Shown: piece by piece, positions 8,396 through 15,942 of the stretch
Layout of the letters: the number at the start of each line of letters is the position of its first letter
How positions within the stretch are numbered: the first letter of the stretch is position 1
Assembly (NCBI GenBank): GCA_900557405.1
Contig: USSF01000045.1
Location: 1 to 19,259 of the forward strand
DNA length: 19,259 nt
Source: an uncultured Prevotella sp.
GTDB taxonomy: Bacteria > Bacteroidota > Bacteroidia > Bacteroidales > Bacteroidaceae
Reading direction: 5' to 3'
Notes under the pieces: model-generated
Told to the model about the DNA's origin: nothing
The model's database searches: none
What the model saw: only the letters and a program-made list of their open reading frames with translations
Program-made: the position numbers and the translations under genes

Positions 8396-9287
8396 ACAAG
8401 CAGTCATGACGACAGACAGACTCCATATAAAGGCATTGGGAAAGTGCATTCTCACTTTCATCCTCTCTCTCCCCGTTTGGGGAGCAGGAGGGTTCATCCA
8501 TGCCCAGGAGAGAGATAGCATAGCCTACGGGGATGTTAGCCAAACCGATAGCCACGACAAGATTACCAACAACACCCGCATGATAGGCATCGGCGGAGTG
8601 GACATCCTCGACACGTATCTCTCGCAGGAGAAATACTCCGGTACGGAGATTCGCTACATTTCGCATACCATACGCGAAAGGGAAGGCAAACGGTGGGCGC
8701 GACTCATCGTCCATCAGGGAAGCATCGCATACGCCAGGAACAGGGCAGACAATGCCAACGAGATGGCAGGGGCATACAAGTTCAGCTACGGACTGCTTCA
8801 TGACTGGCGCTTCTTCGGCGGAAGGCTCGACCTGAAGGCAGGAGGAATGGTGGATGCCAACATCGGATTCCTCTATAATATGCGCAACAGCAACAATCCC
8901 GCCCAGGCACAGTTCAATATCGACATCGCCCCCACGGCGATTGCCACCTACCGCTTCAGGGCAGGAAAGTTCCCGATGGCGGCAAGATACGAAGTGAGTT
9001 CTCCGCTCTGTGGAATCATGTTCAGCCCGAACTTCGGACAATCCTATTATGAGATATTCTCCGAGGGCGACTACGACCATAATATCGTTCCCACCACATT
9101 CGTCTCCACGCCGTCCCTGCGCCAGACCCTCTCCCTCGACATCACCGTCAGGAATACCACGATAAGGCTCGGCTATATGGCAGACTGGAGGCAGTCGAAG
9201 GTGAACAACCTGAAATACCACAGCTATTCCAACATGTTTGTCATCGGAATAACGAGAAGCTTCAAACTTATAAAGATGCAGCCATGA
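8382..9287 (+). CDS. Secreted or outer-membrane-associated protein, DUF3316 family
   Basis: This protein is 301 residues, or 293 if translation starts at the ATG at 8406. It has a signal peptide (hydrophobic core 'ILTFILSLPVWGAGGFIHA', likely cleavage before QERDS). The mature part alternates polar and aromatic residues in a beta-rich pattern (for example 'RLDLKAGGMVDANIGFLYNM', 'LDITVRNTTIRLGYMADW') and ends in 'ITRSFKLIKMQP', consistent with a small outer-membrane beta-barrel. It resembles the Bacteroidota DUF3316 family, whose function is unknown. The ATG at 8382 overlaps the end of parC by 14 bp; the ATG at 8406 lies 10 bp after it. Cotranscription with parC is likely. Confidence 0.8.
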   Translation: MMTNKQAVMTTDRLHIKALGKCILTFILSLPVWGAGGFIHAQERDSIAYGDVSQTDSHDKITNNTRMIGIGGVDILDTYLSQEKYSGTEIRYISHTIREREGKRWARLIVHQGSIAYARNRADNANEMAGAYKFSYGLLHDWRFFGGRLDLKAGGMVDANIGFLYNMRNSNNPAQAQFNIDIAPTAIATYRFRAGKFPMAARYEVSSPLCGIMFSPNFGQSYYEIFSEGDYDHNIVPTTFVSTPSLRQTLSLDITVRNTTIRLGYMADWRQSKVNNLKYHSYSNMFVIGITRSFKLIKMQP

Positions 9288-10345
9288 GAAAAAGGGAAAA
9301 AGACATTGCCGTTTCCATAAGATACTTTCTGGCGGCGGCTTTCAGACCATTGCTGGCAACACTTCTGCTGTGCCTCTCGTTCTCCGCCTGTATCGACGAA
9401 GAGGAGTATGACGATACGCCGCGCGGAAATTTCGAAGCCCTCTGGAAGATAATCGACCAGAGGTATTGCTTCTTCGACTACAAGCAGGAGGCGTACGGAC
9501 TCGACTGGAACGAGGTTTACGCCCGTTATTCCCCGCAGATAGACAATTCCATGACCGAGTCACAGCTTTTCGAGGTGCTCGGCAATATGCTCGGCGAACT
9601 GCGCGACGGCCACGTCAATATGTTTGCCAGCTTCGACTATGCCCGCTACTGGAGCTGGCAGGAAGGATACCCCAAGAACTTCAGCGACACTCTGCAGCGC
9701 CGCTATCTCGGCACGGACTATCGCATCGCAAGCAGTCTGAAATACCGGAAGCTCGACGACAATATCGGCTACATACGCTGTGAGAGTTTCCAGAATGCCA
9801 TCGGCGACGGCAATCTCGACGACGTGATGCTTTATCTTGCCCCTTGCAACGCCCTCATCATCGATGTGCGCAACAATGGCGGCGGACTCGTCACGATGGC
9901 GGAGAAGTTTGCCGCACGCTTCACCAACCAGGAGATTCCCGTGGGCTATATCCAGCATAAGACCGGCACGGGCCATTCCGACTTCTCCCCTCTGAAGGAG
10001 CAGCGCCTGAAGCCATCGCGCGGCATCAGGTGGCAGAAGAAGGCGATAGTTCTGACCAACCGCTCCGTATACAGCGCGGCAAACGAGTTCGTGAAATACA
10101 TGAAATGCTGTCCGCAGGTGACAGTCGTCGGCGACTATACCGGCGGCGGAGCCGGAATGCCGTTCAGCAGCGAACTGCCAAACGGATGGAGCGTGAGGTT
10201 CAGCGCTTGTCCGATGTACGACAAAGACAAGCAGAGCACGGAATTCGGCATCGCCCCCGACTATAATGTAGGTCTCGACGATACCGATGCTGCACGTGGC
10301 ATCGATTCAATAATAGAGTTTGCCCGTAAGCTGACCGTACAATAA
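9284..10345 (+). CDS. S41 family peptidase-like lipoprotein
   Basis: This 353-residue protein has a lipoprotein signal (hydrophobic stretch, then 'LSFSAC', Cys36). The acidic run after the cysteine (CIDEEEYDD) resembles the export signal that carries Bacteroidota lipoproteins to the cell surface. The body matches C-terminal-processing (tail-specific/tricorn-like) proteases: 'GYIRCESF', 'ALIIDVRNNGGGLVTMAEKFAARF' and the nucleophile region 'NRSVYSAANEF' with Ser264 as likely catalytic serine, then 'VVGDYTGGGAGMP'. The Lys of the CtpA Ser-Lys dyad is not evident, so a tricorn-like mechanism is more likely. No clear PDZ domain was recognised. The start overlaps the DUF3316 stop as ATGA. Confidence 0.87.
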   Translation: MRKREKDIAVSIRYFLAAAFRPLLATLLLCLSFSACIDEEEYDDTPRGNFEALWKIIDQRYCFFDYKQEAYGLDWNEVYARYSPQIDNSMTESQLFEVLGNMLGELRDGHVNMFASFDYARYWSWQEGYPKNFSDTLQRRYLGTDYRIASSLKYRKLDDNIGYIRCESFQNAIGDGNLDDVMLYLAPCNALIIDVRNNGGGLVTMAEKFAARFTNQEIPVGYIQHKTGTGHSDFSPLKEQRLKPSRGIRWQKKAIVLTNRSVYSAANEFVKYMKCCPQVTVVGDYTGGGAGMPFSSELPNGWSVRFSACPMYDKDKQSTEFGIAPDYNVGLDDTDAARGIDSIIEFARKLTVQ

Positions 10346-10413
10346 GCGGCCTCCCTGCTGCGGGCAGACACCCTTCACCTTGTCGCTTGATCTGCAATCC
10401 TTTTACCTGCAGG

Positions 10414-10854
10414 TCATTCACGCGAAAGATTATCGTAGTATCCGGCCTCATAGCCGTCGTCATACCCCTCACGGTAATCAAAATCCTTTTGTCCCTTATA
10501 ATCATTGCGGCTGCTGTATTGCGCATGATAGCCGCTCATGCTGATGGCGTCATCCTCGCCGTCCACATATCCCTTGTGGTGACCCTCGTCATATTCCGCC
10601 GAATGGCTGAAGTCATGCGCCTGCCTCTTTTCGGTAGATGGCATTGGACTGCCGAATTTGTCCGCCCCCTCGCCAGGAAGCCCGGAATCAATAAGTCCGG
10701 TAGTGTCCGCAGACAGTTCGTCGATAGCCAGCGAATCGCCAAAGTCCCCGTCGGGTCCGCTGTCCTGCGCCTTTCCCCCGCAGCCCGGAAGTCCCAGGAA
10801 TGCAGAAGCCACGGCAGCGGCCGTAATCAATGCTTTAAAGGAAATCTTCTTCAT
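10414..10854 (-). CDS. Small hypothetical lipoprotein with Gly/Tyr/Asp-rich C-terminus
   Basis: I do not recognise the family. The 146-residue product has a clear lipoprotein signal: basic MKK start, hydrophobic segment, lipobox 'GLPGC' with Cys25. The mature chain is very acidic and low in hydrophobics. Its C-terminal half holds repeated Gly-aromatic spacing, as in 'EGHHKGYVDGEDD' and 'YREGYDDGYEAGYYD', suggesting short GY/DG helical repeats. It converges with the S41 gene (68-bp gap) and diverges from glyS. A TAACTTTG on the minus strand (plus 10892-10899) is a plausible -7 element. The signal peptide makes it a real gene rather than a shadow of the overlapping plus-strand frame. Confidence 0.75.
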   Translation of the reverse strand: MKKISFKALITAAAVASAFLGLPGCGGKAQDSGPDGDFGDSLAIDELSADTTGLIDSGLPGEGADKFGSPMPSTEKRQAHDFSHSAEYDEGHHKGYVDGEDDAISMSGYHAQYSSRNDYKGQKDFDYREGYDDGYEAGYYDNLSRE

Positions 10855-10891
10855 AAGGTGTGTGTTTTTTATATGTTTATCAGATTTGCTT

Positions 10892-10899
10892 CAAAGTTA
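10892..10899 (-). promoter_or_regulatory. Probable -7 element for the minus-strand lipoprotein gene
   Basis: On the minus strand the sequence reads TAACTTTG, matching TAnnTTTG, about 38 bp upstream of the lipoprotein start codon. No good TTTG is seen 19-21 bp further upstream, so only the -7 part is supported. Confidence 0.5.
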
Positions 10900-10943
10900 C
10901 AAACTTTTAACGAGATAATAAGGCATAAATGTTGGAAAAAGTG

Positions 10944-10951
10944 TAACTTTG
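10944..10951 (+). promoter_or_regulatory. Probable -7 element for glyS
   Basis: TAACTTTG matches TAnnTTTG, and transcription would begin near 10958, giving a leader of about 124 nt before the glyS ATG. The -33 region is weak. The element is about 45 bp from the oppositely oriented TAACTTTG for the minus-strand gene, so the two units form a divergent pair. The leader contains the imperfect palindrome CGATACCGGCCGGCATCG at 11037-11054, which could fold, but I do not recognise a known riboswitch or T-box. Confidence 0.6.
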
Positions 10952-11081
10952 CAAAATATTTCAGTGAAAAGATATCAAATCAATATCGAGATGCGGCAAA
11001 TGCAACATCCGTTCAGCATAGAGATGTGAATATATGCGATACCGGCCGGCATCGAGATAACAATAAAACTATATAACGAAC

Positions 11082-12623
11082 ATGGCACAAGAAGACGTTT
11101 TCAAGAAAATCGTTTCACATTGCAAGGAGTACGGATTCGTATTCCCGAGCAGCGACATCTACGACGGACTGGCAGCAGTCTACGACTACGGACAGAATGG
11201 TGTGGAACTGAAAAACAACATCAAGGAATACTGGTGGAAGAGCATGGTCCTGCTCCACGAGAACATCGTGGGCATCGACTCTGCAATCTTCATGCACCCC
11301 ACGATATGGAAGGCAAGCGGACACGTTGACGCCTTCAACGACCCGCTCATCGACAACCGCGACTCCAAGAAGCGCTATCGCGCCGACGTACTCATCGAGG
11401 ACCAGATAGGCAAGTATGAGGAGAAGATAGACAAGGAGATAGCCAAGGCACGCAAGCGCTTCGGCGATGCGTTCGATGAGGCTAAGTTCCGCGAGACCAA
11501 TCCGCGCGTGCTGGAGCACCAGAAGAAGCGCGACGCCCTCCACGAGCGCTACACCGAGGCCATGCAGGGCCCCAACCTTGAGGAACTCAAGCAGATAATC
11601 CTCGACGAGGAGATAGTAGACCCTATCAGCGGAACAAAGAACTGGACCGACGTGCGCCAGTTCAACCTCATGTTCTCCACCGAGATGGGTTCCACATCCG
11701 ACGCTGCAAGCAAGATATACCTGCGTCCGGAAACAGCACAGGGAATCTTCGTTAACTACCTCAACGTGCAGAAGACCGGCCGCATGAAGATACCGTTCGG
11801 CATCGCACAGATAGGAAAGGCATTCCGCAACGAGATTGTAGCCCGTCAGTTCATCTTCCGTATGAGGGAGTTCGAGCAGATGGAGATGCAGTTCTTCGTA
11901 AAGCCGGGCACGGAGAAGGAATGGTTCGAGAAATGGAAGGAGTTCCGCATGAAGTGGCACCAGGCACTGGGCTTCGGCGCAGACAACTACCGCTTCCACG
12001 ACCACGAGAAACTCGCCTTCTACGCCAACGCCGCCACAGACATCGAGTTCAAGATGCCATTCGGCTTCAAGGAGGTGGAGGGAATCCACAGCCGCACCGA
12101 CTACGACCTGAAGCAGCACGAGAAATTTTCCGGCCGCTCTATCAAGTACTTCGACCCGCAGACCAACGAGAGCTACACTCCGTATGACATCGAGACGAGT
12201 ATCGGTGTAGACCGTATGTTCCTCTCCATCATGTGTCATTCGTTCGAGGAGGAGAAGCTCGAGAACGGCGAGACACGCACCGTGCTGAAGCTCCCTGCAG
12301 CCCTCGCTCCGGTGAAACTGGCCGTATTGCCGCTGGTGAAGAAAGACGGACTGCCCGAGAAGGCACGCGAGATAATAAACAACCTGAAGTTCCACTTCAA
12401 CTGCCAGTACGACGAGAAGGACACCATCGGAAAGCGCTACCGCCGTCAGGATGCCATCGGCACACCTTACTGCGTCACCGTGGACTACGATTCGCTGAAG
12501 GACAACTGCGTGACACTCCGCTTCCGCGACACAATGGAGCAGGAGCGCGTCAGCATCGACCAGCTCAACAGCATCATCGAGGACAAGGTGAGCATCGCAA
12601 GCCTGCTCAAGAAACTGCAGTAA
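11082..12623 (+). CDS. glyS: Glycyl-tRNA synthetase, single-chain (homodimeric) type
   Basis: This enzyme charges tRNA-Gly with glycine in the cytoplasm. The 513-residue class II synthetase is of the alpha2 type found in eukaryotes, archaea and some bacteria, not the E. coli GlyQ/GlyS tetramer. Landmarks are 'FVFPSSDIYDGLAAVYDYG' (19-37), 'RPETAQGIFVNYLNV' (215-229), motif 2 around 'FGIAQIGKAFRNEI' (239-252) and 'RMREFEQMEMQFF' (260-272), motif 3 'IETSIGVDRMFLS', and a C-terminal anticodon-binding domain ('VKLAVLPLVKKDGLPEKA', 'GTPYCVTVDYDSL'). It is complete. The FKBP lipoprotein follows after 9 bp. Confidence 0.96.
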   Translation: MAQEDVFKKIVSHCKEYGFVFPSSDIYDGLAAVYDYGQNGVELKNNIKEYWWKSMVLLHENIVGIDSAIFMHPTIWKASGHVDAFNDPLIDNRDSKKRYRADVLIEDQIGKYEEKIDKEIAKARKRFGDAFDEAKFRETNPRVLEHQKKRDALHERYTEAMQGPNLEELKQIILDEEIVDPISGTKNWTDVRQFNLMFSTEMGSTSDAASKIYLRPETAQGIFVNYLNVQKTGRMKIPFGIAQIGKAFRNEIVARQFIFRMREFEQMEMQFFVKPGTEKEWFEKWKEFRMKWHQALGFGADNYRFHDHEKLAFYANAATDIEFKMPFGFKEVEGIHSRTDYDLKQHEKFSGRSIKYFDPQTNESYTPYDIETSIGVDRMFLSIMCHSFEEEKLENGETRTVLKLPAALAPVKLAVLPLVKKDGLPEKAREIINNLKFHFNCQYDEKDTIGKRYRRQDAIGTPYCVTVDYDSLKDNCVTLRFRDTMEQERVSIDQLNSIIEDKVSIASLLKKLQ

Positions 12624-12632
12624 AACATTTCA

Positions 12633-13346
12633 ATGAATATAATGAACAGAAGATTCTTTTTGGCATTTATCCTCCTCGTGGGGATGATGGCAGGATTCAC
12701 GGCCTGTAGCGAGAACACCGGGGACGAGGAGGAATACAAGGACTGGCAGCAGGTCAACGCCAAGTATTTCAACGACATCTTCGCCAAGGCGCTGCTCAAC
12801 GAAGACGGCCGGTGGGACACAATACGCTGCTGGTCGCTCAACGACACCGTGGCAAAGCTCAACCCTACCTCATACATCGTGGTACACAAGGAGGAAGACG
12901 GTGCGGGAAGTGGTTGCCCCATGTATACCGACTCCGTGATGGTGCACAACTTCGGCAAGCTCCTTCCGTCGCTGACCTATACCAACGGCTACGTGATAGA
13001 GAAGAGCTGGGACGGAATAGGCGGACTCAAGCTGAGCGACGACCCCGCCCAGAACTACGAGATGGACTTCCAGAAGTATAACCCGGCCACCGCCGTGGCA
13101 AAGAAATGGGCTGTCGGCGGACTTATCGACGGATACACCACGGCGCTCATGCGCATGCACATCGGCGACAGATGGCGCGTCTACGTGCCATGGACCCTGG
13201 GCTACGGCACCACCGACTACAACAGTATCCCGGGCTACAGCGTATTGGTGTGGGACATCAAGCTGCTCGGCTATTACCATCCGGGAGCCGACATCCCGTC
13301 GACAGACGCCAAGAAGCATGACGCTGCTCTCTGGATAACGGAATAA
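12633..13346 (+). CDS. FKBP-type peptidyl-prolyl cis-trans isomerase-like lipoprotein
   Basis: The 237-residue product (234 from the alternative ATG at 12642) has a lipoprotein signal ending in 'GFTAC', Cys25, followed by an acidic stretch (SENTGDEEEYKD) suggesting outer-membrane or surface localisation. The C-terminal part fits an FKBP fold: 'GGLIDGYTTALMRMHIGDRWRVYVPWTLGYG' aligns with the FKBP helix and 'IPxxLAYG' region, and 'YSVLVWDIKLLGYY' with the last strand. The first strand, normally 'VHYTG', is 'VHNFG', and the Trp of the active pocket is replaced by Tyr, so catalysis may be weak or lost. Short spacing suggests cotranscription with glyS. Confidence 0.83.
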   Translation: MNIMNRRFFLAFILLVGMMAGFTACSENTGDEEEYKDWQQVNAKYFNDIFAKALLNEDGRWDTIRCWSLNDTVAKLNPTSYIVVHKEEDGAGSGCPMYTDSVMVHNFGKLLPSLTYTNGYVIEKSWDGIGGLKLSDDPAQNYEMDFQKYNPATAVAKKWAVGGLIDGYTTALMRMHIGDRWRVYVPWTLGYGTTDYNSIPGYSVLVWDIKLLGYYHPGADIPSTDAKKHDAALWITE

Positions 13347-13378
13347 GAGAAGAAACTTTTTCTTATCTGCAAAAATAC

Positions 13379-13425
13379 AAGCCATATCTTCGTTTCCGCA
13401 AAAAAGGGAAATGGAGATATGGCTT
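13379..13425 (+). terminator. Strong hairpin after the FKBP gene, likely terminator
   Basis: 13379-13397 pairs with 13407-13425 along 19 positions (17 Watson-Crick and two G-U), with a 9-base A-rich loop (GCAAAAAAG). It is followed by TATTGTTG rather than a pure T-run. It starts 32 bp after the FKBP stop, the expected place for an intrinsic terminator of the glyS-FKBP unit. Confidence 0.75.
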
Positions 13426-13508
13426 TATTGTTGATATTCCGCCGTCCTCCTTGTCTACTACCTATAATATATAGTATGTGATGGTGGATATTCTTTTTAA
13501 ATTAATAA

Positions 13509-13607
13509 TTTTTTTTCTTTTTCTACCCTCACACCCTCACAATATGGCTGAAACGCCCTGTTTGTCGGGGTTTCAAGGGTGAGGGTAAGTGTGAGGGTGT
13601 GAGGGTA
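13509..13607. repeat. T-tract plus ACCCTCACACCCTCAC inverted repeat, copy 1
   Basis: An 8-T/C/5-T tract leads into TACCCTCACACCCTCAC (13524-13540), whose exact reverse complement GTGAGGGTGTGAGGGTA is at 13591-13607. A further GTGAGGGTA is at 13579-13587. Nested in the loop is a second hairpin (TGAAAC 13549-13554 with GTTTCA 13570-13575, extended by CCC/GGG). A closely related copy lies at 15488-15568, on the other side of the phosphoesterase gene. With the terminator and the promoter this accounts for the 350-bp gap between genes. Confidence 0.85.
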
Positions 13608-13656
13608 AAATCAGAAAAAATAAAAGATGAAAGAAGTGACATCTGAGGAATTTTCA

Positions 13657-13664
13657 TAACTTTG
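13657..13664 (+). promoter_or_regulatory. Probable -7 element for the phosphoesterase gene
   Basis: TAACTTTG matches TAnnTTTG and lies 32 bp before the ATG at 13697. The -33 region lacks a clear TTTG, so the support is partial. Confidence 0.6.
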
Positions 13665-13696
13665 CATCTACATAACAAAGGAAAAGGAACTCAACA

Positions 13697-15472
13697 ATGA
13701 AATGGAAATATATATTAGCAGTGATGCTCGTCGTGGTATGTACCGCCGCAATACTCTTCGCCGTGAACACATGGCAGCAGAAGCGCGCCGCCGCAGACGG
13801 GCAGAAGCCGCGCCGCGTGGTGGTGATACGCCGGCGTGCCGCAAAGCCAGCCCCCAAACCCCGTAAGCCCGAGCCGAAACCCGAACCGAAGCCCGAAGAA
13901 CCCACATCCATCCACGGCACGCTGCGCGCCCTCGACGGCACACCCATGCCGGGCGTCATCGTGAGCAACGGCATCCAGTGCGTGCTCACCGATTCGCTTG
14001 GACAGTACAACCTCGACATAAACCCCATGGCTCGCTTCGTATTCTATACGGTGCCTGCCGACTGCGAAGTGCCCACCCACTCATCCACCGACCACACCGC
14101 CTGCTTCTATCTGCCGATAGAAAAAGACAAATGGCGCTATGACTTCACGCTGCGCCCGCTGCAGGGTGGGGTGGAGAAGGAATACAAGATGATTGTGATA
14201 GGCGACCCGCAGGTGACAAACGCCTTCAATCCCTATTACAACTCGCCCGACGACACTCCCGTGGAGCAGAGCGACGTGGACCGCCTCGCCTCGGAGACCA
14301 TGGTGGACATACGCCGCACTATCCGTGCGCTGCCCGAAGGAACACCCGTCTACGGACTGAGCATGGGCGACAACGTGCAATACTACGGTGGATACAACCC
14401 GATGCTCGAGCGACAGGTGCGCGACGTGCTCGGGTCGTCGGAAATGAGAATCTTCTCCGTGATTGGCAACCACGACCAGGACGGACGGGCGGAATACCTT
14501 GCCAAATGGGAGGAGAACTGGGGACCGACGGACTTCTCCTTCGACCGCGGCAACGAGCACTACGTATGCTTTAACAACGTGCAGTTCCTCTACAAGGGCG
14601 GATACCATTCGCCCGGAGAGCTCATCGGCCAGCAGATGGAATGGCTGCGACAGGACCTGGAGCTGACACCGAAAAACAAGAAGGTAATCCTCTGCTACCA
14701 CATCCCCCTCACCTTCGGCACCAATCCCTCGCCCGGCGCCCATCCGCTGCAGCGCCCCGAGGAGAAAGGCCATTACGCCTCGGCGCGCCTCCCGCAGCTG
14801 CTCGCCATGCTCCGCCAGTTCAGCGGCGGCTACGAGCTGTTCTGCGGGCATACCCACTTTGCCAACAACCACGAAATCAGCTTCGAGGGCCATCATGTGT
14901 TGGAGCATTGCCACGCCGCCGCATGCGGAAACATCTGGCAGTCGAACATCAACATCTGCGGCACCCCCAACGGATACTACGTTTACACCTTCAAGGGCAC
15001 GCGCCTTGCGAGCGCCTACTACAAAGGAACCTTCTGGGACGCAAAGAAGCAGATGACGCTCTTCCGCGCCGACACCGATTTCAACGGCGAGTCGTATGCC
15101 GCCGACTGGGAGCTGCCGCGTGGGCGCGGCGTGATAGTGGCCAACGTGTTCAATGCCGATTCCCGCTGGCGTATCTATGCCGAAGAGGACGGCACGGAAT
15201 ACCCCATGCACCGCATCAACTCCAAGGGGCAGGATGCCTTCGCCACCGGCTACCACCACAAGTATGAAGTGGCAACCAGCTTCCAGTTCATCAGCAAGCA
15301 TAACAGCTATCTGCTCATGAACCACCTGTATTATTACGAGCCCAAACGTTCCGACTCCGACATCCGCATAATAGCCCGCGACCCCTATGGCCACGTCTTC
15401 ACAGAATCGGCCGAGAACATCATAACCGAGCCTTTCCACAACTTCGCCCATTACTACGAGAACGAGAGGTGA
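13697..15472 (+). CDS. Membrane-anchored calcineurin-like metallophosphoesterase
   Basis: This 591-residue protein has, in order: an N-terminal membrane segment (about 5-24); a basic then Pro/Lys/Glu-rich linker (about 38-69, 'KPEPKPEPKPEEP'), TonB-like and suited to spanning periplasm or cell wall; a carboxypeptidase-regulatory/MetallophosN-like beta domain (72-110, 'GTPMPGVIVSNG'); the catalytic domain; and a C-terminal beta domain. Metal-ligand motifs are 'GDPQ' (Asp170), 'GDN' (Asp225), 'GNHD' (Asn258-His259), 'CYHIP' (His335) and 'GHTH' (385-387). The first motif has Gln where many relatives have His (D-x-H). The substrate is unknown; it belongs to a common Bacteroidota secreted phosphatase group. 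Base composition is GC-rich, unlike the gene to its right. It stands alone between two related repeats. Confidence 0.9.
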   Translation: MKWKYILAVMLVVVCTAAILFAVNTWQQKRAAADGQKPRRVVVIRRRAAKPAPKPRKPEPKPEPKPEEPTSIHGTLRALDGTPMPGVIVSNGIQCVLTDSLGQYNLDINPMARFVFYTVPADCEVPTHSSTDHTACFYLPIEKDKWRYDFTLRPLQGGVEKEYKMIVIGDPQVTNAFNPYYNSPDDTPVEQSDVDRLASETMVDIRRTIRALPEGTPVYGLSMGDNVQYYGGYNPMLERQVRDVLGSSEMRIFSVIGNHDQDGRAEYLAKWEENWGPTDFSFDRGNEHYVCFNNVQFLYKGGYHSPGELIGQQMEWLRQDLELTPKNKKVILCYHIPLTFGTNPSPGAHPLQRPEEKGHYASARLPQLLAMLRQFSGGYELFCGHTHFANNHEISFEGHHVLEHCHAAACGNIWQSNINICGTPNGYYVYTFKGTRLASAYYKGTFWDAKKQMTLFRADTDFNGESYAADWELPRGRGVIVANVFNADSRWRIYAEEDGTEYPMHRINSKGQDAFATGYHHKYEVATSFQFISKHNSYLLMNHLYYYEPKRSDSDIRIIARDPYGHVFTESAENIITEPFHNFAHYYENER

Positions 15473-15487
15473 TGGTTCTAAAAAAAA

Positions 15488-15568
15488 TTTTTTTTCTTTT
15501 TTTTACCCTCACACCCTCACTTTTCGTCTTAACAGACTGACAGTCAGTCACAAAAAGTGTGAGGGTAA
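15488..15568. repeat. T-tract plus ACCCTCACACCCTCAC inverted repeat, copy 2
   Basis: Beginning 15 bp after the phosphoesterase stop, 8 T/C/8 T leads into ACCCTCACACCCTCAC (15505-15520), nearly identical to copy 1. TTACCCTCACAC (15503-15514) pairs with GTGTGAGGGTAA (15557-15568). Inside is ACTGAC (15536-15541) next to GTCAGT (15543-15548). The arms match copy 1, but the loop sequences are unrelated. It could act as a terminator, but the T-tract precedes the stem on the plus strand. Confidence 0.85.
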
Positions 15569-15615
15569 GCCAATAGGCGTGGGTTCTGTACCGGAATTGG
15601 TAAAATTATAACGGT

Positions 15616-15732
15616 ACCAGAAAAGTGCAGCCGCTTTGCACCAAGAGTGCAGCCGCCTTGCACCAAGAGTACAGCATAGGTATGCCGACAGTATATCATA
15701 GCTATATTTCCGAAAAATTGCGGCTTCATTGG
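15616..15732. repeat. 22-24 bp imperfect repeat array (cluster 2)
   Basis: Units start at 15616 (24 bp), 15640, 15662 and 15684 (22 bp each), with a degenerate 24-bp unit at about 15709-15732. They belong to the same family as cluster 1: ACCAAGAGTGCAGC, ACCAAGAGTACAGCATAGGT, GCCGACAGTATATCATAGCT. The array starts right after CGGT, as cluster 3 does. I found no gene in the 470-bp gap 15473-15942; it holds repeat copy 2, this array, three palindromes and a promoter. Confidence 0.8.
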
Positions 15733-15779
15733 GCTGTTCAAGATAATCCCATTGTAAATCTGCTTGGAATAACAAGGGT

Positions 15780-15867
15780 ATGAAGTCTATACACTGCATG
15801 TTTTTATTGAATTATGCAGTGTATAGACTGCATGTTTTGGACTGTTTATGCAGTGTATAGACTGCAT
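15780..15867. promoter_or_regulatory. Three 20-bp palindromic operator-like boxes at 34-bp period
   Basis: Boxes lie at 15780-15799, 15814-15833 and 15848-15867. The last two are identical: ATGCAGTGTATAGACTGCAT, with 7-bp arms ATGCAGT/ACTGCAT around a 6-bp centre. The first is the same box inverted with one mismatch (A for C at 15783). Start-to-start spacing is exactly 34 bp twice. The 14-bp spacers after boxes one and two both start with GTTTT. The array ends about 40 bp before the -7 element of the AAA_14 gene. It looks like binding sites for a dimeric protein. Confidence 0.8.
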
Positions 15868-15906
15868 CTTTACAAAAAAGATGCTGTTTATATCATTTAT
15901 TTATGC

Positions 15907-15914
15907 TATCTTTG
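15907..15914 (+). promoter_or_regulatory. Probable -7 element for the AAA_14/DUF4143 gene
   Basis: TATCTTTG matches TAnnTTTG, 29 bp before the ATG at 15943. The -33 region reads TGTTTA (15885-15890), a poor match. A poor -33 element next to operator-like boxes would fit a regulated promoter, but that is inference. Confidence 0.6.
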
Positions 15915-15942
15915 CAATTAGAACAATATAAATGCAAAGATT

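Noticed and set aside
10387..11076. 229-codon plus-strand open frame opposite the small lipoprotein
   Set aside because: The minus-strand frame has a convincing lipoprotein signal; the plus frame runs through both -7 elements and the glyS leader and has no family features.
10958..11081. T-box or riboswitch in the glyS leader
   Set aside because: Only one imperfect palindrome (11037-11054) is visible; the conserved T-box sequence and an antiterminator/terminator pair are absent.
11115..12395. 426-codon open frame on the minus strand inside glyS
   Set aside because: It is antisense to conserved class II synthetase motifs and shows Leu/Val/His-rich composition typical of a shadow frame.
14081..15451. 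456-codon open frame on the minus strand inside the phosphoesterase gene
   Set aside because: It is the shadow of a GC-rich plus-strand gene with a full set of metallophosphoesterase motifs; the minus frame has no recognisable domain.
15780..15867. Short CRISPR-like array (20-bp repeats, 14-bp spacers)
   Set aside because: Spacers are only 14 bp and share GTTTT, there are just three copies, the repeats are full palindromes at a promoter, and no cas gene is present; operators fit better.
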